Positions 17,548-25,425 of a stretch of 64,000 nucleotides of DNA are shown here, in pieces (position 1 is the stretch's first letter; every line of letters begins with the position of its first letter). The position numbers were made by a program, and so were the translations under genes. The notes under the pieces are model-generated. The model made no database searches. It had not been told where the DNA came from and saw nothing but the letters and a program-made list of their open reading frames with translations. This DNA is from Mesorhizobium sp. M8A.F.Ca.ET.218.01.1.1 (GTDB lineage: Bacteria > Pseudomonadota > Alphaproteobacteria > Rhizobiales > Rhizobiaceae), in the NCBI RefSeq assembly GCF_004791165.1, contig NZ_SRUZ01000009.1, forward strand, positions 1-64,000, read 5' to 3'.

Positions 17548-18534
17548 ATGAGACGCCCGGGCATGCACATGGCCAGGAACGGCTTCTCGTTTCAAGGACC
17601 CGCCGAAGGCGTTCATGCGCTAGGCTCGTGGATTACGCCCGCAGACGATCTGTTTCTGGTCACCCATATGGGATTCCTGCAGATCGACCCCGAGCAATGG
17701 TATTTGAATATAAACGGTCTTGTCGAGAATCCGATGACGTTGCGTCTGGCGGATCTTCAGGCAATGCCGCAGCGTGAGTACATGTCATTTCACGAATGCG
17801 CCGGCAGCCCTCTTGCGCCGACAGTGGCCAAGCGCCGGATTGGCAATGTGGTTTGGAAAGGGGTGCCGCTCTCGCTTGTTCTGGAACAGGCCAGGCTTAG
17901 CGACAAAGCCTCCTTCATCTGGACGGCTGGACTCGAGTGGGGCGAGTACTCCGGCATTGAAGACGCCTATCAAAAAGATCTACCGATCGACAAGGCCTTG
18001 GCCGACGAAGTTCTCTTGGCGCTGGAAATCAACGGCCAGCCACTCACCTGCGAGCGCGGAGGTCCGGTTCGGCTGGTTGTGCCAGGGTGGTACGGCACAA
18101 ACTCTGTGAAATGGATTGGTTCGATCACGGCTGCGGAGCGACGGGCGAGCGGGGCTTATACGACACGCTTCTACAATGATCCCACGCCTTCGGGCACGAA
18201 GCCAGTTTGGAGTGTCGCCCCGGAATCGGTCATCGTATCCCCCTCACCTGTGGACCAATTGCAAGCTGGCATACCCACAGGGATATGGGGCTGGGCTTGG
18301 GGAGATCATCGGATAACGCGTGTCGAGGTCAGTGTGGATGGTGGAGGCACCTGGCAGACTGCAAAGGTCGGGCCGCGCGAGGGTAGAAGTTGGCAGCGGT
18401 TCGAATTTCCGTGGACCCCGATATCAGGCAAACACATCTTGATGTGTCGGTGCGCTAACGAACTTGGGGAAGGACAGCCGCTGTCTGATGCCAGAAACGC
18501 CGTGCACTCGGTTGAGGTTGTTGCCTCGAAATAA
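17548..18534 (+). CDS. Sulfite-oxidase-family molybdopterin oxidoreductase
   Basis: Protein of 328 residues with an oxidoreductase molybdopterin-binding domain (about 45-220) and a C-terminal Mo-co dimerisation, Ig-like domain (about 225-325). The molybdenum-ligand cysteine is expected at C84 in SFHECAGSP, comparable to the ECSGN/QCAGN segment of SoxC and sulfite oxidases. No Tat or Sec signal is visible at the N-terminus, so either it is cytoplasmic or it is exported with a partner. The ATG at 17548 has CAGGA upstream. Neighbouring PLP and RidA genes make sulfite, released from a sulfonated or sulfinated amino acid, a reasonable but unproven substrate. Confidence 0.85.
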   Translation: MRRPGMHMARNGFSFQGPAEGVHALGSWITPADDLFLVTHMGFLQIDPEQWYLNINGLVENPMTLRLADLQAMPQREYMSFHECAGSPLAPTVAKRRIGNVVWKGVPLSLVLEQARLSDKASFIWTAGLEWGEYSGIEDAYQKDLPIDKALADEVLLALEINGQPLTCERGGPVRLVVPGWYGTNSVKWIGSITAAERRASGAYTTRFYNDPTPSGTKPVWSVAPESVIVSPSPVDQLQAGIPTGIWGWAWGDHRITRVEVSVDGGGTWQTAKVGPREGRSWQRFEFPWTPISGKHILMCRCANELGEGQPLSDARNAVHSVEVVASK

Positions 18535-18934
18535 GATTTGGGCAAGTTAACCTCCGAGGCTAACTCACCAGTCTTCGCATTTCTGCAGGATCCGAATCAT
18601 GACCCTCAATCATCCCTCTATCGAGCACGAACGACGCTCTAGCTAGGGGGACCCCAGTGCCAAGCCTTGCCGATCGAGAGATTCGCCGCGCTTTGAAGCA
18701 GGTTGAGCAAACCAGGAAGCAGTAGAACCTTGTCGATGGCGAGGTCCACGGAACTGGCCGCCTCGGGATGAAGCCAATGCCGACTGACGTAGGTGTGGGG
18801 CCTTGTCGTTTACATTGCGCGCGCCATCCCATGCAGCAGTATGATTGCTGCTCATTACTCTCATGCATATTATCAATTTGATCAATCTCAAGCCTTGCTT
18901 CAACGTTCACTGGCTAATGAAAAAGAGAAACACA
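18535..18934. other. Intergenic region, possible decayed coding sequence
   Basis: About 400 bp between the molybdoenzyme and transporter genes. On the minus strand around 18650-18800 there is protein-like composition, but it is not open over a convincing length and matches no family I recognise. An AT-rich stretch (TATTATCAATTTGATCAAT, about 18869) could carry the transporter promoter. No terminator-like hairpin stands out. Confidence 0.35.
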
Positions 18935-19075
18935 ATGCCTTTACGCGCCGCCCGGTCGGTGGATGGCGGGATGGCTGCGAGATCTCTCGGTTGGCCCGAA
19001 CAATCGCAAAATGCAATCTACAGCGCCGCCGCTTGGCAAGGGAAGGTGCCATTTACAATGGAGGACCGCCAGTGA
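18935..19075 (+). CDS. Possible 46-residue leader or decayed peptide
   Basis: A short frame beginning ATGCCTTTACGC stops with the TGA that overlaps the GTG start of the permease gene (GTGA). Such an overlap could couple translation of the two. The ribosome site is weak (AGAG) and the peptide has no known motif. It is Ala/Gly/Arg-rich with two short hydrophobic parts. It may be a leader, a remnant of a truncated gene or chance. Confidence 0.25.
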   Translation: MPLRAARSVDGGMAARSLGWPEQSQNAIYSAAAWQGKVPFTMEDRQ

Positions 19076-20004
19076 CTGTGAAGGAAGAAAGTCAACAGCA
19101 GATTGACCCAAACGCGCTGACTGTGGTGCCCCTGGGGCATCCCTGGCGGCTGGCAGCCGTTGTGCTCGTCATCGTCGGCGTACTTCTTATAGTGCGATCG
19201 GCTATCTTCAACCCGAACTTCCAATGGCCAGTGGTTGCCACCTACCTGTTCAATCCGTTGATCATGAACGGGCTGGGACAGACAATCTCGCTGACGTTCA
19301 TCGTCATGGTCTTGGCGATTGTCGGCGGGACGATCGCCGCTCTGATGATGCTTTCGCCGAGCAAGCTACTTTCCATTCCCGCAAAGGCATTTGTATGGCT
19401 GTTCAGGGGTGCTCCGGCGCTGGTCCAGCTCGTTCTCTGGTACAATCTGTCCTTGGTCATCAAGAACTTCAGCCTTTGGGTGCCTGGCTACGGCACGGTT
19501 TTTTCCGTTTCCACAAACGATGTAATGACGCCCATGGTCGCCGCGGTCGTCGCCCTGTCCCTTCACGAAAGCGGATACATGGCGGAGATCGTGCGGGGGG
19601 GGTTGAAATCCGTGAGCCCTGGCCAAGGCGAAGCTGCGGCCTGCCTTGGCATGAACCCCGGTCTCTCGCTCCGTCGCATCATATTGCCGCAAGCGATGCG
19701 GATGATAATCCCGCCGACGGGAAACGAGACGATCAATCTTCTCAAGACGACATCTCTTGTGAGCATCATCGCCGTGGGCGATCTGCTGTACTCGGCGCAG
19801 TCGATCTACGCCCGCACGTTCGAGACGATGCCGCTCCTGCTGGTGGTGACATTCTGGTATCTGGCCGTCGTCTCCGTGATGTCGATCGGACAATACTACC
19901 TCGAGCGCTACTACTCGCGAGATGAGACCAGGCACCAAGGGGGCGCGCTCGCTTTCGCCTGGAGAAACGTCTTCCGGTTTCGCAAAAACGAGGTGGTGGC
20001 ATGA
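19072..20004 (+). CDS. Amino acid ABC transporter permease (HisM/GlnP family)
   Basis: Inner-membrane subunit of about 310 residues for a polar amino acid importer. An N-terminal hydrophobic segment (residues about 25-45) precedes the GLGQTISLTF motif that opens the His/Glu/Gln/Arg permease domain. The EAA loop is in EAAACLGMNPGLSLRRIILPQAMR. The GTG at 19072 is preceded by GGAGG with 7 nt spacing; a second GTG two codons later is possible. The stop overlaps the ATPase start by 4 bp. Only one permease gene is present, so it probably acts as a homodimer. Confidence 0.9.
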   Translation: MTVKEESQQQIDPNALTVVPLGHPWRLAAVVLVIVGVLLIVRSAIFNPNFQWPVVATYLFNPLIMNGLGQTISLTFIVMVLAIVGGTIAALMMLSPSKLLSIPAKAFVWLFRGAPALVQLVLWYNLSLVIKNFSLWVPGYGTVFSVSTNDVMTPMVAAVVALSLHESGYMAEIVRGGLKSVSPGQGEAAACLGMNPGLSLRRIILPQAMRMIIPPTGNETINLLKTTSLVSIIAVGDLLYSAQSIYARTFETMPLLLVVTFWYLAVVSVMSIGQYYLERYYSRDETRHQGGALAFAWRNVFRFRKNEVVA

Positions 20005-20804
20005 ACGCGGTCGCTACGCATCATAACCGCTTCGGCATCGCGCCCTCGACCATGGTTCATGCCGCCGGCATACGCAAATCATACGGGAACCTGGAAGTAC
20101 TTAAGGGTGTGGACCTGACCGTTCCGGTTGGTTCGGTCGCCTGCATCATCGGACCCTCGGGATCGGGCAAAAGCACATTCCTCCGGTGCATAAACCATCT
20201 CGAGGAAATCAACGGCGGGCTTCTACTCGTCGACGGAGACTTCGTCGGCTACCGCCTCGAAGGCAACAAGCTGCATGAACTGCCCCCGTCCGCTATCTGC
20301 AAGCGACGGGCCGAGATCGGGATGGTCTTCCAGCAATTCAATCTGTTTCCGCACATGACAGTCCTCGAGAATCTCATCGAGGCTCCCATCCGGGTCAGGA
20401 AGGAGCCGATTGCGAAGGCAACAGCCAGGGCGACGGCCCTTCTCCAGCGTGTCGGTCTGGCCGACAAGCGCGATGCGTTTCCCAAACAGCTCTCGGGCGG
20501 TCAGCAACAACGCGTCGCGATCGCCCGCGCGCTTGCGATGAACCCCAAGGTCCTTCTATTCGACGAGCCGACGTCGGCGCTTGACCCCGAGCTTGTCGGG
20601 GAAGTTCTGGAAGTCATGAAGGATCTCGCCAAGGAAGGCATCACAATGATCGTGGTCACCCACGAAATCGGATTTGCGCGCGAGGTGGCTGACCAGCTCA
20701 TATTCATGGATGGAGGCGTCGTCGTAGAATCCGGCCATCCGAGGGAAATGATCGCGAGCCCCAAATCGCCGCGCACGAAGGAATTCCTCGCGCGCGTCCT
20801 TTGA
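20001..20804 (+). CDS. Amino acid ABC transporter ATP-binding protein (GlnQ/HisP family)
   Basis: ATPase of 267 residues. Walker A GPSGSGKST is near residue 51, the signature LSGGQQQRVA near 165 and Walker B LLFDEPTSALDPE near 187, with the H-loop in VVTHEIGFA. An insert between the first strand and the Q-loop (GYRLEGNKLHELPPS) is normal for this subfamily. It is translationally coupled to the permease through ATGA. It is followed after 77 bp by a RidA gene, which suggests uptake and catabolism in one transcript. Confidence 0.92.
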   Translation: MNAVATHHNRFGIAPSTMVHAAGIRKSYGNLEVLKGVDLTVPVGSVACIIGPSGSGKSTFLRCINHLEEINGGLLLVDGDFVGYRLEGNKLHELPPSAICKRRAEIGMVFQQFNLFPHMTVLENLIEAPIRVRKEPIAKATARATALLQRVGLADKRDAFPKQLSGGQQQRVAIARALAMNPKVLLFDEPTSALDPELVGEVLEVMKDLAKEGITMIVVTHEIGFAREVADQLIFMDGGVVVESGHPREMIASPKSPRTKEFLARVL

Positions 20805-20881
20805 GGTTACCGAGCCATTGAGCATCTGAGCGATATTCACTTCAACTATGCCAAGTACGGACGACGAAGAAGGGACTCTAC

Positions 20882-21346
20882 ATGACCACTTTTGAAGCGC
20901 GCGCCTTTCAACTCGGCATCGAGTTTCCCGCAGCGCCTAAGGCTGTCGCCAACTACGTTCCCACCTACCGCACAGGAAACCTGCTTTTCGTTTCCGGACA
21001 GCTTTGCATGGGATCTGGCGGCAAGCTATTGGCTTCGGGGTTGGTCAGCGTCGACGTGTCGATCGAAGATGCGACCCTGGCCGCAAGGGCATCGGCTATC
21101 AACGTTCTTTCGCAGATTCGTGCTGCCTTGGGTTCACTCGACGGGATCAAGCAAATCGTTCGACTAGGCGGATTTATTGCCGCCCCCGCTGATTTCACCG
21201 ACCATGCAAAAATCATGAACGGCGCTTCTGATCTCATGGTCGAAATCTTCGGCGAGCAGGGGCGCCACACGCGCAGCACAGTCGGTGTTGCCTCACTGCC
21301 TATGCGAGCCGCAGTGGAGGTGGAGGCGGTCGCCGAGATCGCTTGA
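20882..21346 (+). CDS. RidA-family protein (longer, YjgH/Rid2-like subgroup)
   Basis: RidA-fold protein of 154 residues, longer than classical RidA. It includes NYVPTYRTGNLLFVSGQ and a C-terminal RSTVGVASLPMRAAVEVEAVAEI in place of the usual RTTxG...EI segment. The serine in RSTVG replaces the first threonine but the arginine is kept. Its function is probably hydrolysis of a reactive imine made in the same pathway. The ATG at 20882 follows GAAGAAGGG. Its last 47 bp overlap the 3-prime end of the convergent LysR gene. Confidence 0.87.
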   Translation: MTTFEARAFQLGIEFPAAPKAVANYVPTYRTGNLLFVSGQLCMGSGGKLLASGLVSVDVSIEDATLAARASAINVLSQIRAALGSLDGIKQIVRLGGFIAAPADFTDHAKIMNGASDLMVEIFGEQGRHTRSTVGVASLPMRAAVEVEAVAEIA

Positions 21347-22319
21347 TGCGCGTCGTCGATTGCAAAGGATAGTCCAGCCGCTCATAGATTTGTCTTTTTC
21401 GTATCTTCTGGCTGTCCGATACGCTGGTAATTAAGTTTCGGAACCACGTATGCCCCGGGTCGAAGGCAACGTTGCGTTCGAAAATGAGCGATATGGTCAC
21501 CTCGGGCAGGGTGATCGGCGGCGGAACGATCCTGATCTCGCTCTCCTCGGGCAAAGCGAGGAGGACGCCATCGCCAAACACCGCAACGAGTTGCGTCCCC
21601 TTAATGACCCAAGGCGCCACCAGATAGTGGGGGATGGTAGCGATGACCTTGCGGGTGAGACCCATGCCACGCAGGACTGTGTCAGCCACTCCGGTCGCTG
21701 TGCCATCGGCGGAAATCTGCAGGTGGGGTGAGGCCAGATATCGCTCAGGAGTGAAGTCGTCGAGAAGCCTGTTGCCGCTCCATCCACCGCAGACCATCCT
21801 GTCTCGTGACAGCTCGACTACCTCGAATTGATCACCTTCAACCCTGGCATTGCCCAAAACGGCGCATTCCACCTCCCGGCTCCGCAGGGACTCTAAAACA
21901 TCCGGTTCCCTTGCATGGACGACGTTGAGAGTGGCGTGCGGGGCGAGCGCTGAAAAACTTTCGATGAGCGTCGGCAGGAAGGTGACAGCCGTGTAGTCCG
22001 ATAGTCCGATGCGGAAATTCCTGTTTGTCTGCGCGGGCTCGAAATTGAGGTGGCGGTCAACCACAAGCCGGATATCGGCCAGCGCGCGGGATATCACGAT
22101 GCCGAGTTCTCTTGCCCGTGGGGTCGGCTCCATCAGGCCCGCGTCCCATGAGAAAAGTACGTCATTGAAAATCTGCCTGAGACGGCCTAGGGAGTGACTG
22201 ACGGCGGATTGAGTTCGACCCAGTCGCACTGCGGAGCGCGTGACGCTCCTTTCCTGCATCAGGACGTCGAACGTCCTCAGGAGGTTCATGTCAATCTGAT
22301 TGAGAGAAAACTCCGACAT
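21300..22319 (-). CDS. LysR-family regulator (NodD/NahR-like subgroup), divergent from binding-protein gene
   Basis: Regulator of 339 residues. The HTH region contains IDMNLLRTFDVLMQERSVTR and SAVSHSLGRLRQI, and the effector domain follows. The ATG at 22319 has AAGGG upstream; the longer TTG start at 22346 lacks support. The C-terminal tail is unusual: basic and proline-rich (RSRRPPPPPLRLA), encoded antisense to the end of the RidA gene. It is divergent from the amino-acid binding-protein gene, with a clear dyad at 22409-22429 between them, so it probably controls that gene and possibly the whole cluster. Confidence 0.87.
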   Translation of the reverse strand: MSEFSLNQIDMNLLRTFDVLMQERSVTRSAVRLGRTQSAVSHSLGRLRQIFNDVLFSWDAGLMEPTPRARELGIVISRALADIRLVVDRHLNFEPAQTNRNFRIGLSDYTAVTFLPTLIESFSALAPHATLNVVHAREPDVLESLRSREVECAVLGNARVEGDQFEVVELSRDRMVCGGWSGNRLLDDFTPERYLASPHLQISADGTATGVADTVLRGMGLTRKVIATIPHYLVAPWVIKGTQLVAVFGDGVLLALPEESEIRIVPPPITLPEVTISLIFERNVAFDPGHTWFRNLITSVSDSQKIRKRQIYERLDYPLQSTTRIKRSRRPPPPPLRLA

Positions 22320-22408
22320 GGGTGACCCTTCTCGACTGACGGACAATCGGCTCCGTGAATACCTTAGTTAGGCGCCATGAACTCGGGCATGGCAAATTTG
22401 AAAATGCT

Positions 22409-22429
22409 ATTATGAACCGCACTCATAAT
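22409..22429. promoter_or_regulatory. LysR-type operator ATTATGA-N7-TCATAAT
   Basis: A perfect 7-bp inverted repeat with a 7-bp spacer lies in the 193-bp divergent space between the LysR start and the binding-protein start. Its size, symmetry and position are those expected of a LysR recognition site. Which promoter hexamers it overlaps was not resolved. Confidence 0.6.
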
Positions 22430-22512
22430 GTCGATGAATGATATCCATTCGATTCAGTCAAAGTTATGTGATCTTCTCTCCCTAGTCACAACAATCCTAA
22501 CGGGGAGCAATT

Positions 22513-23352
22513 ATGAAGAGGGTATTTCTGACGGCCGCGTTCGCAGCACTGACCGTGTATCCGACACTATCCGCCGATCTTCCGCTTACGAGCGACGTCA
22601 AGGACTCTGGAACTTTGTCGATCGCCAGTGGCCTCGACTATGCGCCATTCGAATTTACGGATGAAAAGGGTGAACCCGCGGGCCTGGACGTCGAGCTCTC
22701 GCAGGTGGCCGCAAAGCTGATGGGGGTCAAACTCGATCTGAAGCGAATTCCGTTCGCTTCCCAGATTCCCGCCCTGACGGCTGGCCGCATCAAGGTCGGC
22801 TGGGCCACGTTTACGGTGAAGGCAGACCGTCTGAAGCAGGTAGATTTCGTCACGTTTCTGAAATCGGGAACTGTGGCTGCGGTCCTGCCCGAAAATTTGT
22901 CGAAGTTCCAAGGCCAAAACAGCCTGTGCGGAGCCAAAGTGGCTGTTCAAACCGGCTCAGCCGCCGACTTCACGACTGACAAGCTGAGCGGTGAATGCAC
23001 CAAAGCGGGAAAGCCCGCGATCGATAAGGCGATCTATCCTGAACAGAAGGATACGATCCAGGCCGTGCTGACGGGGCGCGCGGATGCGCGGCTCGATGAT
23101 ACCACGGCCGCCGGCTATTATGAGAAGACGAGCGGCGGCAAGCTGATTGTCGCGCCTGGCGTCTATGATGTTCTTCCGTTGGGATTAGCTGTTCCCAAGG
23201 GGGACGCGGCGACCGCTGAAATGATGCGTGCGACCCTGCAGGCATTGATCGACAACGGCACCTACAAGCCCATTCTGGAAAAGTACGGCATGGCCCTGGC
23301 AGCGGTAGAGAAGTCGCGGATTATCACGTCCGTTGATCAGATCGCCGAATAG
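22513..23352 (+). CDS. Polar amino acid ABC transporter substrate-binding protein
   Basis: Periplasmic protein of 279 residues, solute-binding family 3. A Sec signal peptide occupies about residues 1-20 (cleavage after TLSA). The domain starts with GTLSIASGLDYAPFEFTDEK and carries the family segment AGLDVELSQVAAKLMGVKLD. Two cysteines (near residues 138 and 160) may form a disulfide. GGGGAG precedes the ATG. It is separate from the permease/ATPase pair at 19072-20804 but is presumably their partner, since neither has another local component. A GC-rich hairpin begins 8 nt after its stop. Confidence 0.9.
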   Translation: MKRVFLTAAFAALTVYPTLSADLPLTSDVKDSGTLSIASGLDYAPFEFTDEKGEPAGLDVELSQVAAKLMGVKLDLKRIPFASQIPALTAGRIKVGWATFTVKADRLKQVDFVTFLKSGTVAAVLPENLSKFQGQNSLCGAKVAVQTGSAADFTTDKLSGECTKAGKPAIDKAIYPEQKDTIQAVLTGRADARLDDTTAAGYYEKTSGGKLIVAPGVYDVLPLGLAVPKGDAATAEMMRATLQALIDNGTYKPILEKYGMALAAVEKSRIITSVDQIAE

Positions 23353-23360
23353 AACCTACT

Positions 23361-23395
23361 GGCGGGTCGCACTGCTACCCGACAGCGCACCCGCC
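23361..23395 (+). terminator. Stem-loop after binding-protein gene
   Basis: GGCGGGT at 23361-23367 pairs with ACCCGCC at 23389-23395. An alternative shorter pairing uses ACCCG at 23377-23381. No T-tract follows, so it is more likely a 3-prime mRNA-protecting or attenuating hairpin than a full terminator. Similar hairpins follow four other binding-protein genes in this window. Confidence 0.4.
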
Positions 23396-23518
23396 GACAC
23401 CCCGGCCTGCCACCCGCGCCTCGGCATATACGGCGCGCCCAACGACTTGAAGCAGAAGAAGTCACGGTGAAGTCCGATATCGCGGCGCCGCTGTGGAACC
23501 TGTCGCATGAGGACACGC

Positions 23519-24703
23519 ATGAGTGCGCAAGCGGAACACAATCGGTTTCGAACCGATCTCCGCCCAACCCTGGGTGAGGAAGAGATTGCTGCCATCCGTG
23601 TGCAGTATCCAATCGTCGACAAGTGCGTTTTCTGGGACTGCGCTGCCGTTTCGCCCATTTCGCGCAACGTGAGTGAAGCCATGGCGCGGCAGACCGGGTT
23701 GCACTGTGCCGACATCAAAGATGCCGTCAACGCGGCGGTTCCAGTCCAGCAGATGGGGCGCGAGCTTGCGGCAAAGCTGGTGAGCTCGACACCGGATCGC
23801 GTCGCCTACATCCAGAATACTTCCCATGGTATGTCGTTGGTTGCGCTTGGCCTTGATTGGCTGGAGGGCGACAATGTCGTGGTGGCGGAGCTCGAGTTCC
23901 CTTCGAACTACCTCATCTGGGAATCTCTCGCGGCAAATGGCGTCGAAGTTCGCAAGCTGAAGGCTCGAAATGGCGCGCTTCTGGCTGAAGATCTCCGAGC
24001 GCTGACAGACTCACGAACGCGAGTCGTGGCGGTCAGCCAGGTTCAGTTCTACAGCGGGTTTCGTGTGGATTTAGCCGCATTCGCCGACGTTTGCTCCCAC
24101 CATGACGCCCTGCTGGTGGTCGACGGTACCCAGTCAGTCGGGGTGCTCGATCTCGACATGGCCACGGACGGAGTGGATGTCGTAGTTGTCAGCGCGCATA
24201 AGTGGCTGCTTGGCCCCTTGGGCATAGGCTTCATGGCGTTCTCGCAACGGGCATTCGAACGTGTCTGCCCCCGCGTAGTGGGATGGCTTAGCGTTAGCGA
24301 GCCGTTCTCGTTCCACCGCAAGCTGGATTTTCTCCCGGACGCGCGAAGGTTTGAGCCAGGAACAGAGAATGCCGCAGGGATCTTTGGCCTGTCAAAGCGG
24401 CTTGAGGAAATCCAATCAACCGGTGCGAAACGGATAGAGAGCTATGTTCTCTCCTTGGGTGAGCAAATTCGCCAGGGGGCAAGGCGAATCGGTTTCGAAA
24501 TTGTGAGCGATTGGCCGCAATCGTCGCTTTCCGGGATCGTGTTGATGCGCAGTAGCAAAGTCCAGACCGATGTCCTGTTCGATCGACTGTATGAGGCAAG
24601 AGTGAGATGCAGCGTCAGGAACGGTGCAATCCGCTTCTCGCCGCATTATTTCAGCGACACAACCGAGGTAGCTCAAGTTCTCGAGGTTCTGCGTTCGGCT
24701 TAA
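23519..24703 (+). CDS. Class V aminotransferase-fold PLP enzyme (second copy)
   Basis: PLP enzyme of about 394 residues, only distantly related to the one at 15404. The cofactor lysine is expected at K228 in VVSAHKWLLGPLGIGF, with the aspartate in LLVVDGTQSVGV. This SAHKW type is common in cysteine desulfurase, selenocysteine lyase and isopenicillin epimerase relatives. I chose the ATG at 23519 because GAGG lies 6 nt upstream; ATG 23507 is the alternative. It follows the amino-acid binding-protein gene, so it probably acts on the imported amino acid. The reaction (lyase, epimerase or aminotransferase) is not determined. Confidence 0.85.
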   Translation: MSAQAEHNRFRTDLRPTLGEEEIAAIRVQYPIVDKCVFWDCAAVSPISRNVSEAMARQTGLHCADIKDAVNAAVPVQQMGRELAAKLVSSTPDRVAYIQNTSHGMSLVALGLDWLEGDNVVVAELEFPSNYLIWESLAANGVEVRKLKARNGALLAEDLRALTDSRTRVVAVSQVQFYSGFRVDLAAFADVCSHHDALLVVDGTQSVGVLDLDMATDGVDVVVVSAHKWLLGPLGIGFMAFSQRAFERVCPRVVGWLSVSEPFSFHRKLDFLPDARRFEPGTENAAGIFGLSKRLEEIQSTGAKRIESYVLSLGEQIRQGARRIGFEIVSDWPQSSLSGIVLMRSSKVQTDVLFDRLYEARVRCSVRNGAIRFSPHYFSDTTEVAQVLEVLRSA

Positions 24704-24934
24704 ATCCGCAACAGTCTGGATGAGTGCAGCGCAGAGATGGCGCGGTGCTCAAAAAATGTAAACGGCAGAGACGTTGCCGTCCGGTCCTTTGCCCCCGTTT
24801 CCGGTAGACGATTTCGACTGTATGAATGACCGAACTGAGAGCGCGAAGCTGCCGCATACCGCGCTACTTCATCCTCGACGCTACTGTTTTCTGTGTCTTG
24901 CTCTTCGCCGTCGCCCTTCCCCGGCCAAACCGGT

Positions 24935-25220
24935 CTTACTGACGTTCTGCGTCCCAGGTGTAGATGCCGGATTGAGCAGCTTCGCCGCGCCTCGACCAGA
25001 CGAACGAGGCCGTCGGTCCCTTTGAGTTTGGCCGCGAAGTTGTCGTCCTGGAGAATCCGGCCACGGATCGCCTCGAAAACCTCCTCGGGTTCTGGCCCTG
25101 TGAGCTTGGCAATCTCGCCGGCGCCCCGGACCTTCATCTTCGGCCCCATCAGCTTCTCGACGAGTCGTTGAGATGGCCTGCGGCCAACCCGGCCAACGAC
25201 CTGCTCTTCTGATGCGTCAC
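24935..25220 (-). pseudogene. Fragment of an unrecognised coding sequence
   Basis: Between the PLP gene and transaldolase gene, about 95 codons on the minus strand have clear coding-type third-position GC bias. They read through SQRLVEKLMGPKMKVRGAGE and PEPEEVFEAIRGRILQDD. Near 24985 the sense switches frame to end in a QSGIYTWDAERQ-like tail and a stop. There is no convincing start codon with a ribosome site. I do not recognise the family. The rest of 24704-25425 shows nothing else. Confidence 0.35.
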
Positions 25221-25425
25221 TAACAGATACGGCCGCAGGTCTACGCCGGTTAGCGGTGGGTCGATTGCAGCCCAGCCTTTCGTCCACCCTTACAGAACGA
25301 GCCCGAAAAAAATGGTCGGCAAAAGGCCTATGGAACCGCCGCCCCCAATTCAAGACCGAAGGTCGGAAGAACGGCGGATCGAAGTCTCACTAATCCTGAG
25401 CGTGGCTTCCCATCAAATGCACTAT

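Noticed and set aside
21300..22319. NodD with nod boxes
   Set aside because: The LysR HTH has some NodD/NahR resemblance, but I find no nod-box sequence or nod genes, and the neighbours are amino acid catabolism genes.
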